Shown here piece by piece: positions 1-11,929 of a stretch of 64,000 nt of DNA. Both the position numbers and the translations under genes were made by a program. Under the pieces are notes generated by a model that saw nothing but the letters and a program-made list of their open reading frames with translations, had not been told where the DNA came from and did not search any database. The DNA is from Gordionus sp. m RMFG-2023 (taxonomy: Eukaryota > Nematomorpha > Gordioida > Chordodea > Parachordodidae): assembly GCF_954871325.1 (NCBI RefSeq), contig NC_088778.1:27947120-28011119 (forward strand), given 5' to 3'. Numbering within the stretch: position 1 is the first letter of the stretch; each line of letters begins with the position of its first letter.

Positions 1-180
1 TATTTTACCTCTATATCTATTTAATACTCTGAATATATAAATTTTCTTACGAGATTGTATAGTAGGTTTTAGCTTACTAATTTTATCAGCCATATCACTC
101 GTTTCTGGAACCCCTAGTTAGTTTTTTTTTAAATTAAAAAATCAAATTCTAAGGAGATGGGGGGGGGGGAGGGTTGTAAT

Positions 181-1884
181 CTATTGAGCCGGGTGCATGG
201 CATACCAGACAACAATCGAAGATAAATAATTAATTGCATGACTACCTTGTAACGAGATGGAATATATATGATGATTTAGTAATTCCAAATCCACTAATCC
301 TTTGACGTTCGTTATATTATTGAAACGTAGATCTAAATGAGTCAAATTATCGAAATCCTGCAAACTTTGAAAGTCAAAGGTTTTTAAATGGTTGTATTGA
401 AGGTCAAGGAAGTACAAGGAATGCTTGGCCGGCAATAGGGTTTTCATGTCGAACTCTTCCAGAGGATTCATGCTCAAATATAGTTCCTGAAGCTTAGAAT
501 TATTTCTGAAAGCATGAATTGGCACATTCCGAATTTCGTTCTTATCGAAGCTTAGGTAAGTAAGATTACTCAGTTTGGACAAGAGAGCGGTGGGCAGCGC
601 CTTAAAATTATTTTGGCTGAAAGAAAGTTCTTGTAGGTTATTTTGAGAATCATCTAATATATCAGGTGGCAATTTGGAAAGATGGTTATCGTTCAGGAGT
701 ATTTTTTTAAGGACTTTACAATTAGCAAATACATCTTTGGTCAGGGACCCGTCCTTGAAATTATTTTGGGACAGGTCTATAAAAGTCAAATTATTGTCAA
801 TATTTCTAATTTCGGTGACGGCTTTATCAGAATTGCTATTATTTTTCTCTGCCATATTTTCTTTTTTGCCTCCAGCGATATCGATAGAAGAATGCGACGG
901 CGAACACAGGGCAGGTAGGGATTCGAGTTGATTGCCAGATAAAACGAGATCTTCTAATTTAATGATCTTTTGGAAAGTGCCGGTCGGAATTTTCTCGATA
1001 TGGTTTTTGGACAAATAGAGCTTCCTCATTTCGAGGCCAACCTCATTCAGAGTGGTGTTTTCGAGAGTAATCAGCATACCGGATTGGAAATATAAGTTCT
1101 CCAACCGAGGGAGCGTCACTATCGATTGCGGTAAGTAAGTCAATTTATTATTGAATTTTAATGTTTTCAAATTTTTCAGGGCTAAAAACCCTTTCGAATT
1201 CTTGATGATCTCCAGGTTGGGTAAGAACAATGTAAGAGTGCTCAGCTTGGGAAAGGAATCCAGGATAGAGGCGTCAAATTCTGATACCTCCGGAATTTGT
1301 AAATGTAGGTATACTAGATTTTTAAGAACTTTCAGGGCTTCGTAAATCATTCCCAACTTTGGCCCACTCATTTCCGGCCTGTATAAATTATCGATTAGTG
1401 ACAGTGAAACGAGGCTTTGGGAAAAGGGTTCTAATGCATCCGGGGTTATGTTTTTAAACAGAGGATGATAGAGGAATAAAGACTGAAGGTTACAGGGCTT
1501 TTGTTGTTTGGAACCCCTCTCGGATGAATACTGGGTTATGGAGTCGAATCGGCTCTCTATCAAGAACAGGGTGATATTATGAGAAGGTTCGGTCTCTGTT
1601 AGGATTCGCATGGATTCTAGCAAATTATTTTGTTCGCGCATATATTCGCAAATCAAATCGAAATTTTTGACATTCTTTTTGATTTGTCCTACCATCGTGG
1701 TCGTCTCCAAGACTCTGCAATAGCAGTGCTTATTTTGGGGTAAAATGGGGCACTTTTCTTCCGAGACTACGGTGCCATCATTACTATTGTAGAGAACCCT
1801 GCCATAGCCTTTCTGCTCCATCACACCCACCAAGCACACTAAGAAAATGAACGATGATTTTTTCGATATCCTGATAATTGCCAT
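181..1884 (-). CDS. secreted leucine-rich-repeat protein, single exon
   Basis: An uninterrupted 567-codon frame starts with ATG at 1884 and ends with TAG at 181. Residues 1 to about 27 form a signal peptide: basic MAIIRISKK followed by a hydrophobic FIFLVCLVGV core. A cysteine cluster follows (C45, C54, C56, C79), laid out like an LRR N-terminal cap. From about residue 185 to 545 there are a dozen or more leucine-rich repeats of the LxxLxLxxN type, for example LYLSKNHIEKIP and LDLRFNNITNV. A polar, low-complexity insert of about 40 residues sits between two repeats near residues 328-367. No transmembrane segment or C-terminal cysteine cap follows the last repeat, so the product is predicted to be secreted. 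Extracellular LRR proteins usually mediate protein binding in adhesion, matrix or receptor complexes, but no partner can be named. The absence of introns contrasts with the two other genes here. A run of ten C on the coding strand begins 8 bases after the stop codon. Confidence 0.85.
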   Translation of the reverse strand: MAIIRISKKSSFIFLVCLVGVMEQKGYGRVLYNSNDGTVVSEEKCPILPQNKHCYCRVLETTTMVGQIKKNVKNFDLICEYMREQNNLLESMRILTETEPSHNITLFLIESRFDSITQYSSERGSKQQKPCNLQSLFLYHPLFKNITPDALEPFSQSLVSLSLIDNLYRPEMSGPKLGMIYEALKVLKNLVYLHLQIPEVSEFDASILDSFPKLSTLTLFLPNLEIIKNSKGFLALKNLKTLKFNNKLTYLPQSIVTLPRLENLYFQSGMLITLENTTLNEVGLEMRKLYLSKNHIEKIPTGTFQKIIKLEDLVLSGNQLESLPALCSPSHSSIDIAGGKKENMAEKNNSNSDKAVTEIRNIDNNLTFIDLSQNNFKDGSLTKDVFANCKVLKKILLNDNHLSKLPPDILDDSQNNLQELSFSQNNFKALPTALLSKLSNLTYLSFDKNEIRNVPIHAFRNNSKLQELYLSMNPLEEFDMKTLLPAKHSLYFLDLQYNHLKTFDFQSLQDFDNLTHLDLRFNNITNVKGLVDLELLNHHIYSISLQGSHAINYLSSIVVWYAMHPAQ

Positions 1885-2219
1885 CTTTCGTCAAAATAAA
1901 TTATGTAAGTTTTTTTTTTATTATATAAAATTTATTTATTATATTCTATTACGATTACTGATTTTTTTTTAAGGAATAATGCCACCTTATTATATTATGA
2001 ATGATGATGAAGATGAAGTTAAAATAAAAATTTTTTTTTTCACGGAAAACCCCCCTATATAAAAAACTAAACGTGAAAGAAATAATATATGATTATTTTT
2101 TTTTACAAGAAACATCTGTTTTGATTTCTAATCCTAATCTAAAAAAAAACAATATGTAATAATTATTTATACATGGAATTTTTTTTTTTATATATAAGGG
2201 TTGGTATACTTGTACTGAA
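1885..2219. other. AT-rich flank upstream of the LRR gene
   Basis: Probable 5' flank and promoter side of the minus-strand LRR gene. It contains long T and A tracts only. I see no second exon and no convincing core promoter element. Confidence 0.4.
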
Positions 2220-2498
2220 CAGAGATTTTCTTAGGCCCAACCAGAGTTGCCAGATGTCAAGATTTAGCATTGATTCTCACGATTCCATACCAAGTTTTCT
2301 ACACAATCACGAAGAAACAAGGCGCTAATATTTTTTTTATTTGTGTAGAATATATTTTTTTTATAATAAAAAAAAAAATTAAAAATTAATTCGGGCCGGG
2401 CGGACAAATAATTTTTATTTGATTTCGGATCAGGCTTTTCGGGACAAATGTTTGGGATCGGGCCGGGCTTGAAAAATTAGATCCGATGCAGATCACTG
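2220..2498. mobile_element. degraded non-autonomous hAT element (CAGTGATCTGC family)
   Basis: The right end reads CCGATGCAGATCACTG, the reverse complement of the terminus of the elements at 7640 and 8394. The left end CAGAGATTTTCTTAGGCCC resembles their opposite terminus. GC-rich CGGGCCGGGC tracts lie inside, as in the other copies. Flanking 8-mers do not match, so the boundaries are approximate. Confidence 0.4.
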
Positions 2499-3788
2499 AT
2501 CCAAACCCCCCAAATCGAGTTCGTCATTTCTTACCCGAACTTCTATCGTACCCGAAAACCTAAAATACTCTTAAACCGTTTTTTATGTAATTTTATATAT
2601 TTATCTATATACTATGTACAATTAAAAAATCTTTGATGGAGATATTTTTTTTTATTTAACTAGCTTGCGGGTGTCTCTGTCTTGAAAGAGTGTTTTTTGA
2701 TATTTTTTTAAATTAATTCTATAATTGAACCTTAAATATAATTAATTTGAGATAACCCTTAAAAAATCAAATAGTTTTATATATTTAGCGGTTATTTCTA
2801 TGTCCACTTTTTGTCAAAAATGACGTTACGTAAATCAATTTGTTATAATTATACCATTTTATTTACATTAAGAAATCCGAAATATTTATAAAATAACTCA
2901 AATTAAATCCGATACAAGGTTAACCATCCTATTGAAATCAATAGAAACTTAATTTTTTTTTCAAATTTCTATCCTGTAAAATTGCAATAAGTGGAGATAA
3001 AATATTCTAATTCTCAGGTGGCCATATATTAGAAAATTATATTAATGTGTATATATTGAATTTATTATAAAATTATTATCCAACCTCAGATTAAATTATT
3101 ATATTATCCAACCTCCTAAATTCGTAGAGCTTAAACCACATTTGAACATTTTGAATTTTTATTTACACATCAATCATTTTTTTTAATTACCAAAATTTTA
3201 TTTGACAATCATTAGAATAACACAAAATATAATTATAAAGTATGTGTATTTTCACAAATAAAAAACTATTAAAAACTCAAATAAGACAGAATTTTATAAA
3301 GATAAATTTTTTTTAACATTCATTTTCTATAAACAAATAAACATCGTAAATCTTAACTAAGGTCTCAGTAATTATTAGAAATATAAAAACGTTATAAAAC
3401 GGAATTGTTATGAACTAAAACGTTAAAGGATTCTATTATACACTTAATATGGGAATGTGAATAAATAAAAATTATTCTCGAACTATATAGTAAAACGTGG
3501 GATATTTTGCAAATGTTTATTTAGCATCAAAATAAACAAAAATTAGCGATTTTATTCCTAAAATTAGGCATATACGATATTAAATTGATTATATTATAGC
3601 ATAAAAATTTATGGAAACCTTTTTTTTTGGTAATTTAGCACGTCAATTACCTTATTACTTACCCCTCTAATTGTAATCTTATTATTCTTTGCTTGATGTA
3701 CTTTTAATAGGAATTTCAACATTTCTAGGCAATCTAGAAAGATTTAATTAAGTTTCCTACATTTTTATATTCTAGTGTATATTTAACA
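2499..3788. other. AT-rich intergenic sequence
   Basis: No coding potential on either strand. Homopolymer tracts and simple AT-rich sequence only. Confidence 0.4.
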
Positions 3789-6305
3789 TTTTTTTTTCTC
3801 TTTAGCTTTCACCTTTTCTGGTGGTAAGCTCCTTCGACATCCCTCTCCACTTTATATTATTCATACAATCTCTTTTATCTAATTTATACTTCTTTATATT
3901 GGCTCTAACTTTATGGCCCGATTGAAGTTTTGGCCTTCCTCTTTTACGTTTGCCCATCACTTTCAAAATCTCAACCTTATTTCCTATGTAGTTCATAGGC
4001 CTTCTCATTGTGTGCCCATACCATTTAAGTCTGTTTACCATTAACTTAGTCTTAATGGGCACTAAAATTACTTAGTATTCTTGTACTGCGAACTTTACCC
4101 TTTCTGGGATCCTCAGCATTCTCATCTCCATAGTTTGTAGGCTTCTCTCGTTTGATTCCTTGGTTGGCCATGTTTGGAACTAGCACTCCAGATAAAGATC
4201 TCCACTTTAACCACCCTTGATTAATTTTACTCTTTATCTCTTTCTCTATTGTGCCATTTGTTTGTATAGTGGAGCCCAAATATTTGCAGCTTTCAATTGC
4301 CGATATCTCCCATTCATTTATATCAATACTCTCTGTTTCATCTCCTCAGCATATAATCCGTCTTTTCTCTATTTACTTTTAGTCCGTGCTTTTCTAGGAT
4401 ATTTATCCAACTCACTAATCTTTCTTTCATTTCATCCTTGGATTCGGTAAGTATCACAATATCATCTGCAAATATCATATTCCACGGGACTGTTTGAGGT
4501 ATAAACTGTGCTAATACATCTAATACTGTAATGAAGAGAAGTGGGCTGAGAGCCGACCCTTGATGAACTCCTTCGGTTATTGTGTAGCCTGCTGAAGTAC
4601 CTGGTGCTACGGACCACTGTTATATGGCCCATATAATATCCTGTATTATTCTTATATATTTTTCGGGAACCTTTTTCTGGCGTAGCGCCCACCAGATAAT
4701 TTTTCTTAGGATTCTATCGAAAGCCTTTTCTAGATCAATAAAGACCATGTGTAGCTTTTTGTTCGTTTCCCTGTATTTTTCACTCATTTGCCTAATTGCG
4801 TGGATAGCATCAGTTGTTGATCTTCCAGGCATAAATCCCAACTGAGTCTCTCCTATTTCGATTATATCTCTTAATCTTTTTTCTATTATTTTTTCGTGTA
4901 GTTTTAGACAGTGTGACATTAGTTTTATGCCCCTCTCATTTTGATCATTGTGTGGATCCCCTTTATTTTTGAAGATAGGAACTAGATAGCTCTGCCTCCG
5001 TTTTTGGGGAACCTCTTCATTTCCAAGTATTTTATTGTATAGATTTGTGAGGAAATGTATTCCATCATCTCCTAGTGCTTTAAGGCTTTCTTTTGGAATA
5101 TCATCTGGTCCCCTAGCTTTGTTGTTTTTCATGTGCTTGAGGCATAAGATTATCTCTTGTTCTGTTATTGGTTGTACAAGGTTTTGACATGGGGAGTGTT
5201 CATCTAAATATAGTATGTGGGGATTAAAGTTGAGAAGCTCCTGAAAATATCTTCTATTCATTATTTCTTTTTCCTTTATTATCAATTTCCCATCTTTGTT
5301 TTTGATTACTTTCGGAGCTCCGTTTACATCCCTAGAATTCTTTTCTCGCTGTTTGGCTAATCTGTATATTTTATTTTGCCCTTCTTTGGTATGTAGTTCT
5401 TCATGCATGTCATCATATGCCATAGATTTGGCCCTAGCCATCGCCTTTGTAGCTATTCTTTTGGATTTTTTGTAATTTGTCTTGTCATCTGGGTTTTTGG
5501 ATTTGTACCATATTTTATAAAGGGATTTTTTCTCCTATATAGTGGTTTGTACCTCTTCATTCCACCACCATAGTTCTTTGTATGATTTGTTGCCTCCCCT
5601 TGTCAAGCCTAGTGTCGATTTGGCAGTGTCTATTAATCTGGATGAAAGGTCTGTCCACATTTTTTCACTTACTTGTGAGGAATCTATTGTTTCAATGTTT
5701 ACATTGATTGCAAAGGCATCTGTCATTGTTTTTAATTTACCCCATTTGATGCATGGTTCTAGTTTTATCTTGCTTTGAGTGGATTTATTTGTGATGTGTA
5801 AATCATTACTAGTAGCTTGTGTTGCGCGGCGATATCTTCTCCTGGGATGACTTTGCAGTTTATTACATCTTTTAATCTTTGCGAGAGATTAGCATTTAAT
5901 CTTTCTGTGTTTTCCATGTACCACTTTCATATGTTATTAGATGACTGTCTTTTTTCCTATAGAGGTGTTGGTTAAGGCAAGGTCGAAGGCTTGAGCAAAT
6001 TTCAGTACATGCTCTCCTTCATCATTTCTTTCTCCATATCCAAAACCACCATGATGCCTTTTGTAGCTATCTCTTGCTTTCTCCACATGCGCATTTAAGT
6101 CACCACCAATTATGAGTAGGTCATCCTTAGGAATTTCCATTATAGCTTCATCAAGGATAGCTCTAAAGTCATCTTTCTCTTCTTCCTTGCAACCCGTTTG
6201 AGGTGCATATACTGAAAGGATGTGTATTATTGATTGACCATTGCAGAGTTTTATCCATTAATCTATCAGAGATCCTGTTGACTTCTACTACTGAGAAGGT
6301 TAGAT
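3789..6305 (-). mobile_element. 5'-truncated, decayed LINE (endonuclease + reverse transcriptase)
   Basis: Read on the minus strand, the order is that of an AP-endonuclease LINE. The C-terminal half of the endonuclease runs from about 6300 to 5540 (VYAPQTG; GGDLNAHV; GFGYGERNDEG). The reverse transcriptase runs from 5441 to about 4100, with KARGPDDIP, GFMPGRSTTDAI, the catalytic-block stretch FIDLEKAFDR and a FADD box near 4465. The usual C-terminal tail runs 4279-3802 (GSTIQ..GWLKWRSLSGVL, then RLKWYGHTMRR and KRKRGRPK). The RT style resembles the Daphne/RTE-like group, but the clade is not settled. The copy lacks the endonuclease start. It is interrupted by at least four frame changes or stops: open segments lie at 6140-5937, 5726-5535, 5441-4620, 4279-4052 and 4062-3802 in different frames. 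An A-rich tail (T run on the plus strand near 3789) marks the 3' end. It is immobile. Confidence 0.88.
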
Positions 6306-7216
6306 CTTGACATATTGGTAGGTTATACTAAAATATAAGAGTATATAAAAACAATCCTCTACCTAAAAGAAATATAAGTTCAAATTTGTAAAAACAAAAA
6401 AATAATCCAATTAAAAACTAGCAAAAATGTAAAAATCAAAACCACAGTTACCTTGCTTTACCCATATATTATAATATGATAAAGCATCCCTGATACTGAT
6501 AATTCTCCACCACTCTTCGATTTTTGATTTGAAGAAGATCAAATCCTATGTTATATGTGAAAATATTCAAAAAGCGTTAGTGTTATTTATAAGCGTCAAA
6601 TTTGAGTTTTAAAAAAAAATACTATTTTAATTTGAAATTTTTAAGGTTTTATTTCGTGGGAGTTTTCCAGGTAGCTTTTTTTCCATCGGGTTTTTTCCGA
6701 GGGTTTTTTTTCCTATTAACAAAAAAAAAAATAATTAAATCATAATAAGAATGCCCATTGGAGGAGTTCATATTCATACCTCAATTATGCCCATATTTAT
6801 TTTCATTAATTATAAAAGAAAATAATAATAATAAATATAAATATAAAAAAATTTTAAAGGAGTACTTATCGAAATCGTAAAATTAGAAAATAAAAGTATT
6901 ATAAATCAACAAAAAAAAATTACATTAAATCAAAAAAAATAAATTACATTAATTCCAAAAAAAAATATTAAAAGATAAAAATTATATTAGTAATAACGAT
7001 TGTCTCTCGAATAAGATAATCTCTTTAATATCTTTTTTCCTTTATTTGAGTAAATGAATATAATTTATTCAATAATAATTTTATCTTTAATTCAAATTTT
7101 AATAATAATATAAGAAATAATGATTTTAATAAAGAATAATTGATCTCATAAACAGATTTTAAAAATCAATCAGCTGTTAAATCGCGATCTCAGTCGCGCC
7201 ACTATGAATTCAAGGT
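6306..7216. other. AT-rich intergenic sequence
   Basis: No gene seen. Contains A/T homopolymers and a short run of GGGTTTTTTCC-like segments near 6650-6715 that could be a decayed repeat. Confidence 0.35.
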
Positions 7217-7438
7217 AAATGGGAAAAAACGGAGCAGATTTTTTAAAACGACTGACTCAAATTTTATCCAGAGAAATGTTACACACAAGCCCGAAGATTT
7301 TGATCATAGTTGGCAAAAAAAAGGTCTGGGGATCTATTAGCGAAATCTTGAGGACTTAGACAATATTTTTTTTTGGCTAAAATATTGAGTTAACCGTTTT
7401 TAAAAATCAGTTCAAATCGAACCGTTTAACAACACCAC
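7217..7438. mobile_element. hAT MITE, TAGTGTTGTTAAACGG family, decayed copy
   Basis: The right end reads ACCGTTTAACAACACCA and the interior carries the family core (GAAGATTTTGATCATAG..GG; AAAATATTGAGTTAACCG). The same layout is seen in the exact copy at 36856-37068. The left terminus is degraded and no clear TSD is seen. Confidence 0.5.
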
Positions 7439-7639
7439 AAATTAATATAGGCGATAAATATAAAATTTAGGAGAACAAAAGGATAAAGAATTTAAACACC
7501 ATTTCCTAGATATGAGGAATTGTAAATCTTTAAATTAATAATATTCATATCATTATGGCTTTTTAAATTTGATGGTGAATTCTAATTAGTTTATCAATAT
7601 CATAATTTTACAATATTTTTTTCCTCATTGTATTTATAT

Positions 7640-8039
7640 TATTGATCTGCATCGGGCCTAATTTTTCAAGCCCGGTGCGGCCCAAATTTTTTTTTAAAAT
7701 TTTGCCGGCCCGGCTCGAACCCGAAGTTTATTTTTAAAAAATTTACCGGCCCGGCCAGGTCTCGAATTTATTTAAATATAGAAATTAATTTTTATAATTA
7801 CTGTAAAATAAAAGACATAAGTTATATAGTATAGCGTTTAGTTTCAATAAATTAAATCAAAAATTTTTATTTTACATAAAAAATACATTATATAATTGAT
7901 AAATTTAGATATATTTAATGAAATTTCCAAGGTCCGACCCGACCCGGCCCGAAATTTTTTAAAAAATATTAGACCCGGCCCAAACTCGATTATTTTAAAT
8001 AGAATTAGTTCGGGATGGGCCTAACTTTGCAGATCTCTA
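7640..8039. mobile_element. non-autonomous hAT element with perfect 8-bp TSD
   Basis: The 400-bp element opens TATTGATCTGCATCGGGCC and closes GGGCCTAACTTTGCAGATCTCTA, giving imperfect terminal inverted repeats. It is flanked on both sides by ATTTATAT (7632-7639 and 8040-8047). An 8-bp duplication plus a T/CAG-type terminus is diagnostic for hAT. There is no coding capacity. Subterminal regions carry repeated CCCGGCCCG-like boxes, strikingly GC-rich against the background. Confidence 0.85.
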
Positions 8040-8393
8040 ATTTATATGTTAATAAAATATAAAAAATTTATTTTATTTTCCTTTAGAAAAAATTTTATGG
8101 TCCGTTCTAAAATTAACCAGTACTTTTTTTCATTATAGCTCCTGATAGTTTATGAACAATAATAATTTTCCAAATACACATATTAAAATAGTAATGACAT
8201 AAATTCTAATAAAACAAATATGCAAATTATATATATTAAAAAATATATATTTAAATGATAGATTATCACAATAATAACCACTAAACTATACCTATTTCTT
8301 AATTTATATTGTCCCAATATATAATTTATAATTTTAAAATTGAATAATTATATTTCCAATAGGTAGCGTTTAATAGTTAAAAGATGTATTTAT

Positions 8394-8765
8394 TAGTGAT
8401 CTGCATCGGGCCTAATTTATCAAGCCCGGGCCGGCCCGAAATTTTTTTAAAAAAGTTTTGCCGGCCCGGCCCGAACTTGTAATTTTTTAAAAAAGTTTTG
8501 CCGGCCCTAACCCGAATTTATTTTTTTTTAAATTTACCGACCAGGCCCGGCCCGAATTTATTTAAGAAATTAATTTTTATAGTTACTAAAAATAAAATAC
8601 ATATGTTATATGTCGTTTAGTTTCAATAAATAAAATCAAATATTTTTATTTTACATAAAAAATTCAATATAAAATTGATAAATTAAGATATATTTAAAAA
8701 AAATTTCCAAGGTCCAGCCGGCCCGAATTTTTTTTAAAATATTAGGCCCATTTTGCAGATCTCTA
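8394..8765. mobile_element. non-autonomous hAT element, second copy, perfect 8-bp TSD
   Basis: The 372-bp element opens TAGTGATCTGCATCGGGCC and closes TTTTGCAGATCTCTA, flanked by GTATTTAT at 8386-8393 and 8766-8773. Same family and orientation as the element 355 bp upstream, with the same GC-rich subterminal boxes. It has no coding capacity and needs a transposase in trans. Confidence 0.87.
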
Positions 8766-8773
8766 GTATTTAT

Positions 8774-9258
8774 TTTAAAATATCGTTTTTTTATTAAAAT
8801 ATCGTTTTTTTTATTGAAATATCGTTTTTTTATTAAAAAAAACTATCAATTAAAACTTCGCCTTTTTTTTGTAATATAAGTGGTTACATATGGAAACCTA
8901 AAAATAAATAAAATATTAGATTGCCATTAATTTGATTTTATTAATTTCAGCAAATAGGTATATTTTTTCCAGTTTTCGCTGGCATACAATTATGATTGGA
9001 TGATTCGAATATATCAAATTGAATTATTTCTAAATTTAAAAAAAAATATCCTATAAAAATTCCAACTCAAATATGTTTTTGTCCTTTGACCCTATTGAAA
9101 ATAATTGGGGGAAAGGCTGTTGCTACTATATTATTTATACAAGAATTACTTTTATATAATTTCTATGCGATAAAATTTTTTTTCATTTTTTTAAAACGTG
9201 TTATTGTTGAATCGGATCATATACTTTTTGGTGATATGATAAAATATGTATTCTTAAG
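8774..9258. other. AT-rich intergenic sequence
   Basis: Starts with three or four near-repeats of an ATATCGTTTTTTTATTAAA unit (8775-8845). Nothing else is recognisable. Confidence 0.35.
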
Positions 9259-9446
9259 TAATGTTGTTAAAGGGCCCATTATTGGTCTATTTTAAAAATG
9301 GCTTAATTCAAAGTATAGTTAAAATAATATTATACAAACCAGGAGATTTCGCTCATACGTGGCATAAAGGTTATCTCTAGTCTTACATAATATTATTTGA
9401 ACTGTAATCTTAATCGGGCCATTTTTAAAAATCGGTTCAAATAGGG
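9259..9446. mobile_element. hAT MITE, TAGTGTTGTTAAACGG family, 3'-truncated
   Basis: The left terminus TAATGTTGTTAAAGGG matches the family. The interior has the family's ATAATATTA..CATACGTGGCATAAAGG core and a TTTTTAAAAATCGGTTCAAAT block near the right side. The terminal AACAACACTA is missing. Confidence 0.5.
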
Positions 9447-10508
9447 CCGTAGCTCATATGGGAATTCAACCCAGATTCTTAGCAACAGTTAAGGGATAAG
9501 AGAACACCCCCCCCCCTCCTTAGCCAAAATGCTAATTATATATCTAACATTTTTTTAAAGAAATATAATAGGTTTTTTTGAATTTCTAAGCATCTATATT
9601 TCAAAAAAATTATATTATACTTCAAGCAGAGTGTCAAACTAAACCGAACCTTTTTTTAAAAAAAAAAAAATTGGAGTTAACAAACCGTACCTTTTTATTT
9701 CTTTATTAACTGTGTTAAACAGGTTCGGACAGGTTTTTATTTTAAATATAGTAAACAAATTAATTAAATATTTTTATTATTTATTATATTACTTACCTTT
9801 GATTTCATATCTTGGTTAAAAACTTTAAAATGAGCATTTGAAAATTTTTTCGCTTAATACTTTGACCAAGAAATCTTTGAAGATCAAAAAAATATATACA
9901 AAAAAATTAAATTTTCTACATGTTGCATGGTTCTTATTATGAACAAAGAAGATAAAGCAATTACTACTCCAGTTTTAATATATCAAATTCTTTGATAAAT
10001 TATTTCGGAAAGAAATAATACACTAAATTTTATCTGAAAAACAACAACAAATCAATCAAACAAATATGCAAATTATATATTAAAAAAAATATATTTAAAT
10101 TATAAATTATCACAACAATAACTATGCCTATTTCTCAATTAATATTATCCCAATATTCAATTTACAATTTAAAAATTTAATAATTATATTTCCATTAGGT
10201 GGCGTTTTTTAAATGTATTTTTTATATTTTTTTAAATTTATTCCTGTATTTTATAATGTTTTTTTATATTTAAACTATTAGATATTATGGATTATGTTAA
10301 GTAAGTAAGGACGAAATTTCTATAAGCTTCCCATTATCTTGATTCTTATCATCGATATATTATTATAAAATGAAAAAATATAATAAGACTAGATAATAAC
10401 ATCATATACAAATTTGGCATATAATTAAAGCCCTTGATCCTTTTATGAGTTTTAAGTCAAAATTATTATTTTGACCCTTAAAATGATTAGTAATAATCAA
10501 TATTGTAA
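9447..10508. other. AT-rich intergenic sequence with a C-tract repeat remnant
   Basis: A run of about 11 C followed by TCCTTAGCCAAAATGC (about 9507-9535) recurs in similar form near 12005 (see the entry at 11930-12055). CAGAGTGTCAAAC near 9629 followed by mirrored CCGAACC/GGTTCGG boxes may be another decayed TIR element. No genes are seen. Confidence 0.35.
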
Positions 10509-10772
10509 AAGAAAGATAATAAAGGTCAAAATATCTCACACAACACAAAACAAAAGTTAATTATAAATTATTTTAACGGCGTCAAATGGAATAAAAACAC
10601 GGTATCTTTGCATATTGAGATGGAAGAAATCAGAGCGACCCGTCTATTCATTAGCAAATATAATCATGCTGTCAGAGCTATAGAGGTTTCGATTGCTAGA
10701 AAATTTCTAGTAAAATATATTCTACACCACAAGAATCAGATTTGGCAAAAATATATTGTTAGATGATATTAT
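10509..10772 (+). other. coding-like island, unidentified
   Basis: An 87-codon frame without stops ends with TGA at about 10770. Its second half (from GVKWNKNT at about 10578, through SLHIEMEEIRATRLFISKY, to HAVRAIEVSIARKF) has protein-like composition, unlike the Asn/Lys/Ile/Phe-only translations around it. It has no upstream ATG except an internal Met, so it could be an exon or a transposon relic. I recognise no family. Confidence 0.22.
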
Positions 10773-11520
10773 AATTATATGATGTAATCCTAATTTTATA
10801 TATGCAAATAAAAATTGATAATAGGTTTAATGTTAACTGTATTATTTTTTCTTTTTATTCCCATTATATTGATCATAAAATAACATTACAATTATTTATA
10901 GAGCTATTAACCTGCGTAAAAAAAAATTATTTGAACTTGAACCTAATCAAAACCTTTATATTTATTCCTGGATTCTGAACCTGCTAAATAGGTTTAATTA
11001 TTTATTCAAATAATTATAAAAATTTAAATAAAGCATAATTCTTGATCTTAATTTATTATCAAGGTATATTTTATTGTTATTCGCGATTTTTTATATTATT
11101 AATTTTTTTTTAGAATAAAACTTTATCAAGCTTTTCAACTTTTTTTTTAGAATCGTTTATTATATATATTTTTTTTATATAATCTTATACGTTTGAAAAT
11201 TCTTATAAAAAATTACTTTTTTTTTGTATAATAGTAAATGTAACGAAGCCTAGATGATTTATTTGTTTATAAACAGATAATGATTGGGGAGCGTTCGTTG
11301 TATTTTATATTTCTTTTAAAATGACCGTTGTTTAATCTTTTTAAATTATTTTATTATTTATTTACATTAGTAAATAATATCGTTTATTTATATTTACATA
11401 TTAAGTAAATATTTGGATGATCAACACTTGTTAAAGTTTATTTAATGATAAATTATGTCGAGGAATATCCAAGATGTTAATAAATGCCTAAAATAATCAC
11501 AACCTAATCTAATTATCAAA
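10773..11520. other. AT-rich intergenic sequence
   Basis: No feature recognised between the two coding-like islands. Confidence 0.3.
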
Positions 11521-11804
11521 AGGTTCGATACGCTGATTCTGTACATGGTATTTTGAGGGCTCAAAGAGAAATATCAGAATGGGCTGAACTAATTTATATC
11601 ATTAATATAACAGCTGAGTTTTCTTTATTTTTTAGACAATATATACGTATCGTATTGTTGATTAATTTAGAGTGGCCTATTGTTATATATTTATATATAA
11701 TAAGGTGTTGTATAAAGACTATAAAATATTTAGAATATATTAATAGCAAGCAGGATTTGGTGCGTAATCAATGGGAGGTTCTCCCATGTCGCAAATTTGC
11801 TTGA
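11521..11804 (+). other. coding-like island, possible exon, unidentified
   Basis: After a possible acceptor (ATTATCAAAAG) an open frame reads VRYADSVHGILRAQREISEW then AELIYIINITAE. It continues less convincingly to TGA at 11802-11804. The first 32 codons look like real protein, while the remainder resembles translated AT-rich DNA, so a real exon might end near 11617. No family is recognised. Confidence 0.25.
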
Positions 11805-11929
11805 TCTCGTATATATCATTTATTTTAAGTTAGGAAAATATTTCCTCCTACAAATTGAAAAAATATTAGTAAAAGTTAATAACATTTTTAAATAACGACT
11901 ATAATTCAAGATTTTTTAAATAAAATTAT

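Noticed and set aside
6640-6720. Pair of inverted GGGAATTTTTTCC-like elements with 22020-22210
   Set aside because: Similarity is limited to short G/T-rich words, and no termini or target duplications could be found.
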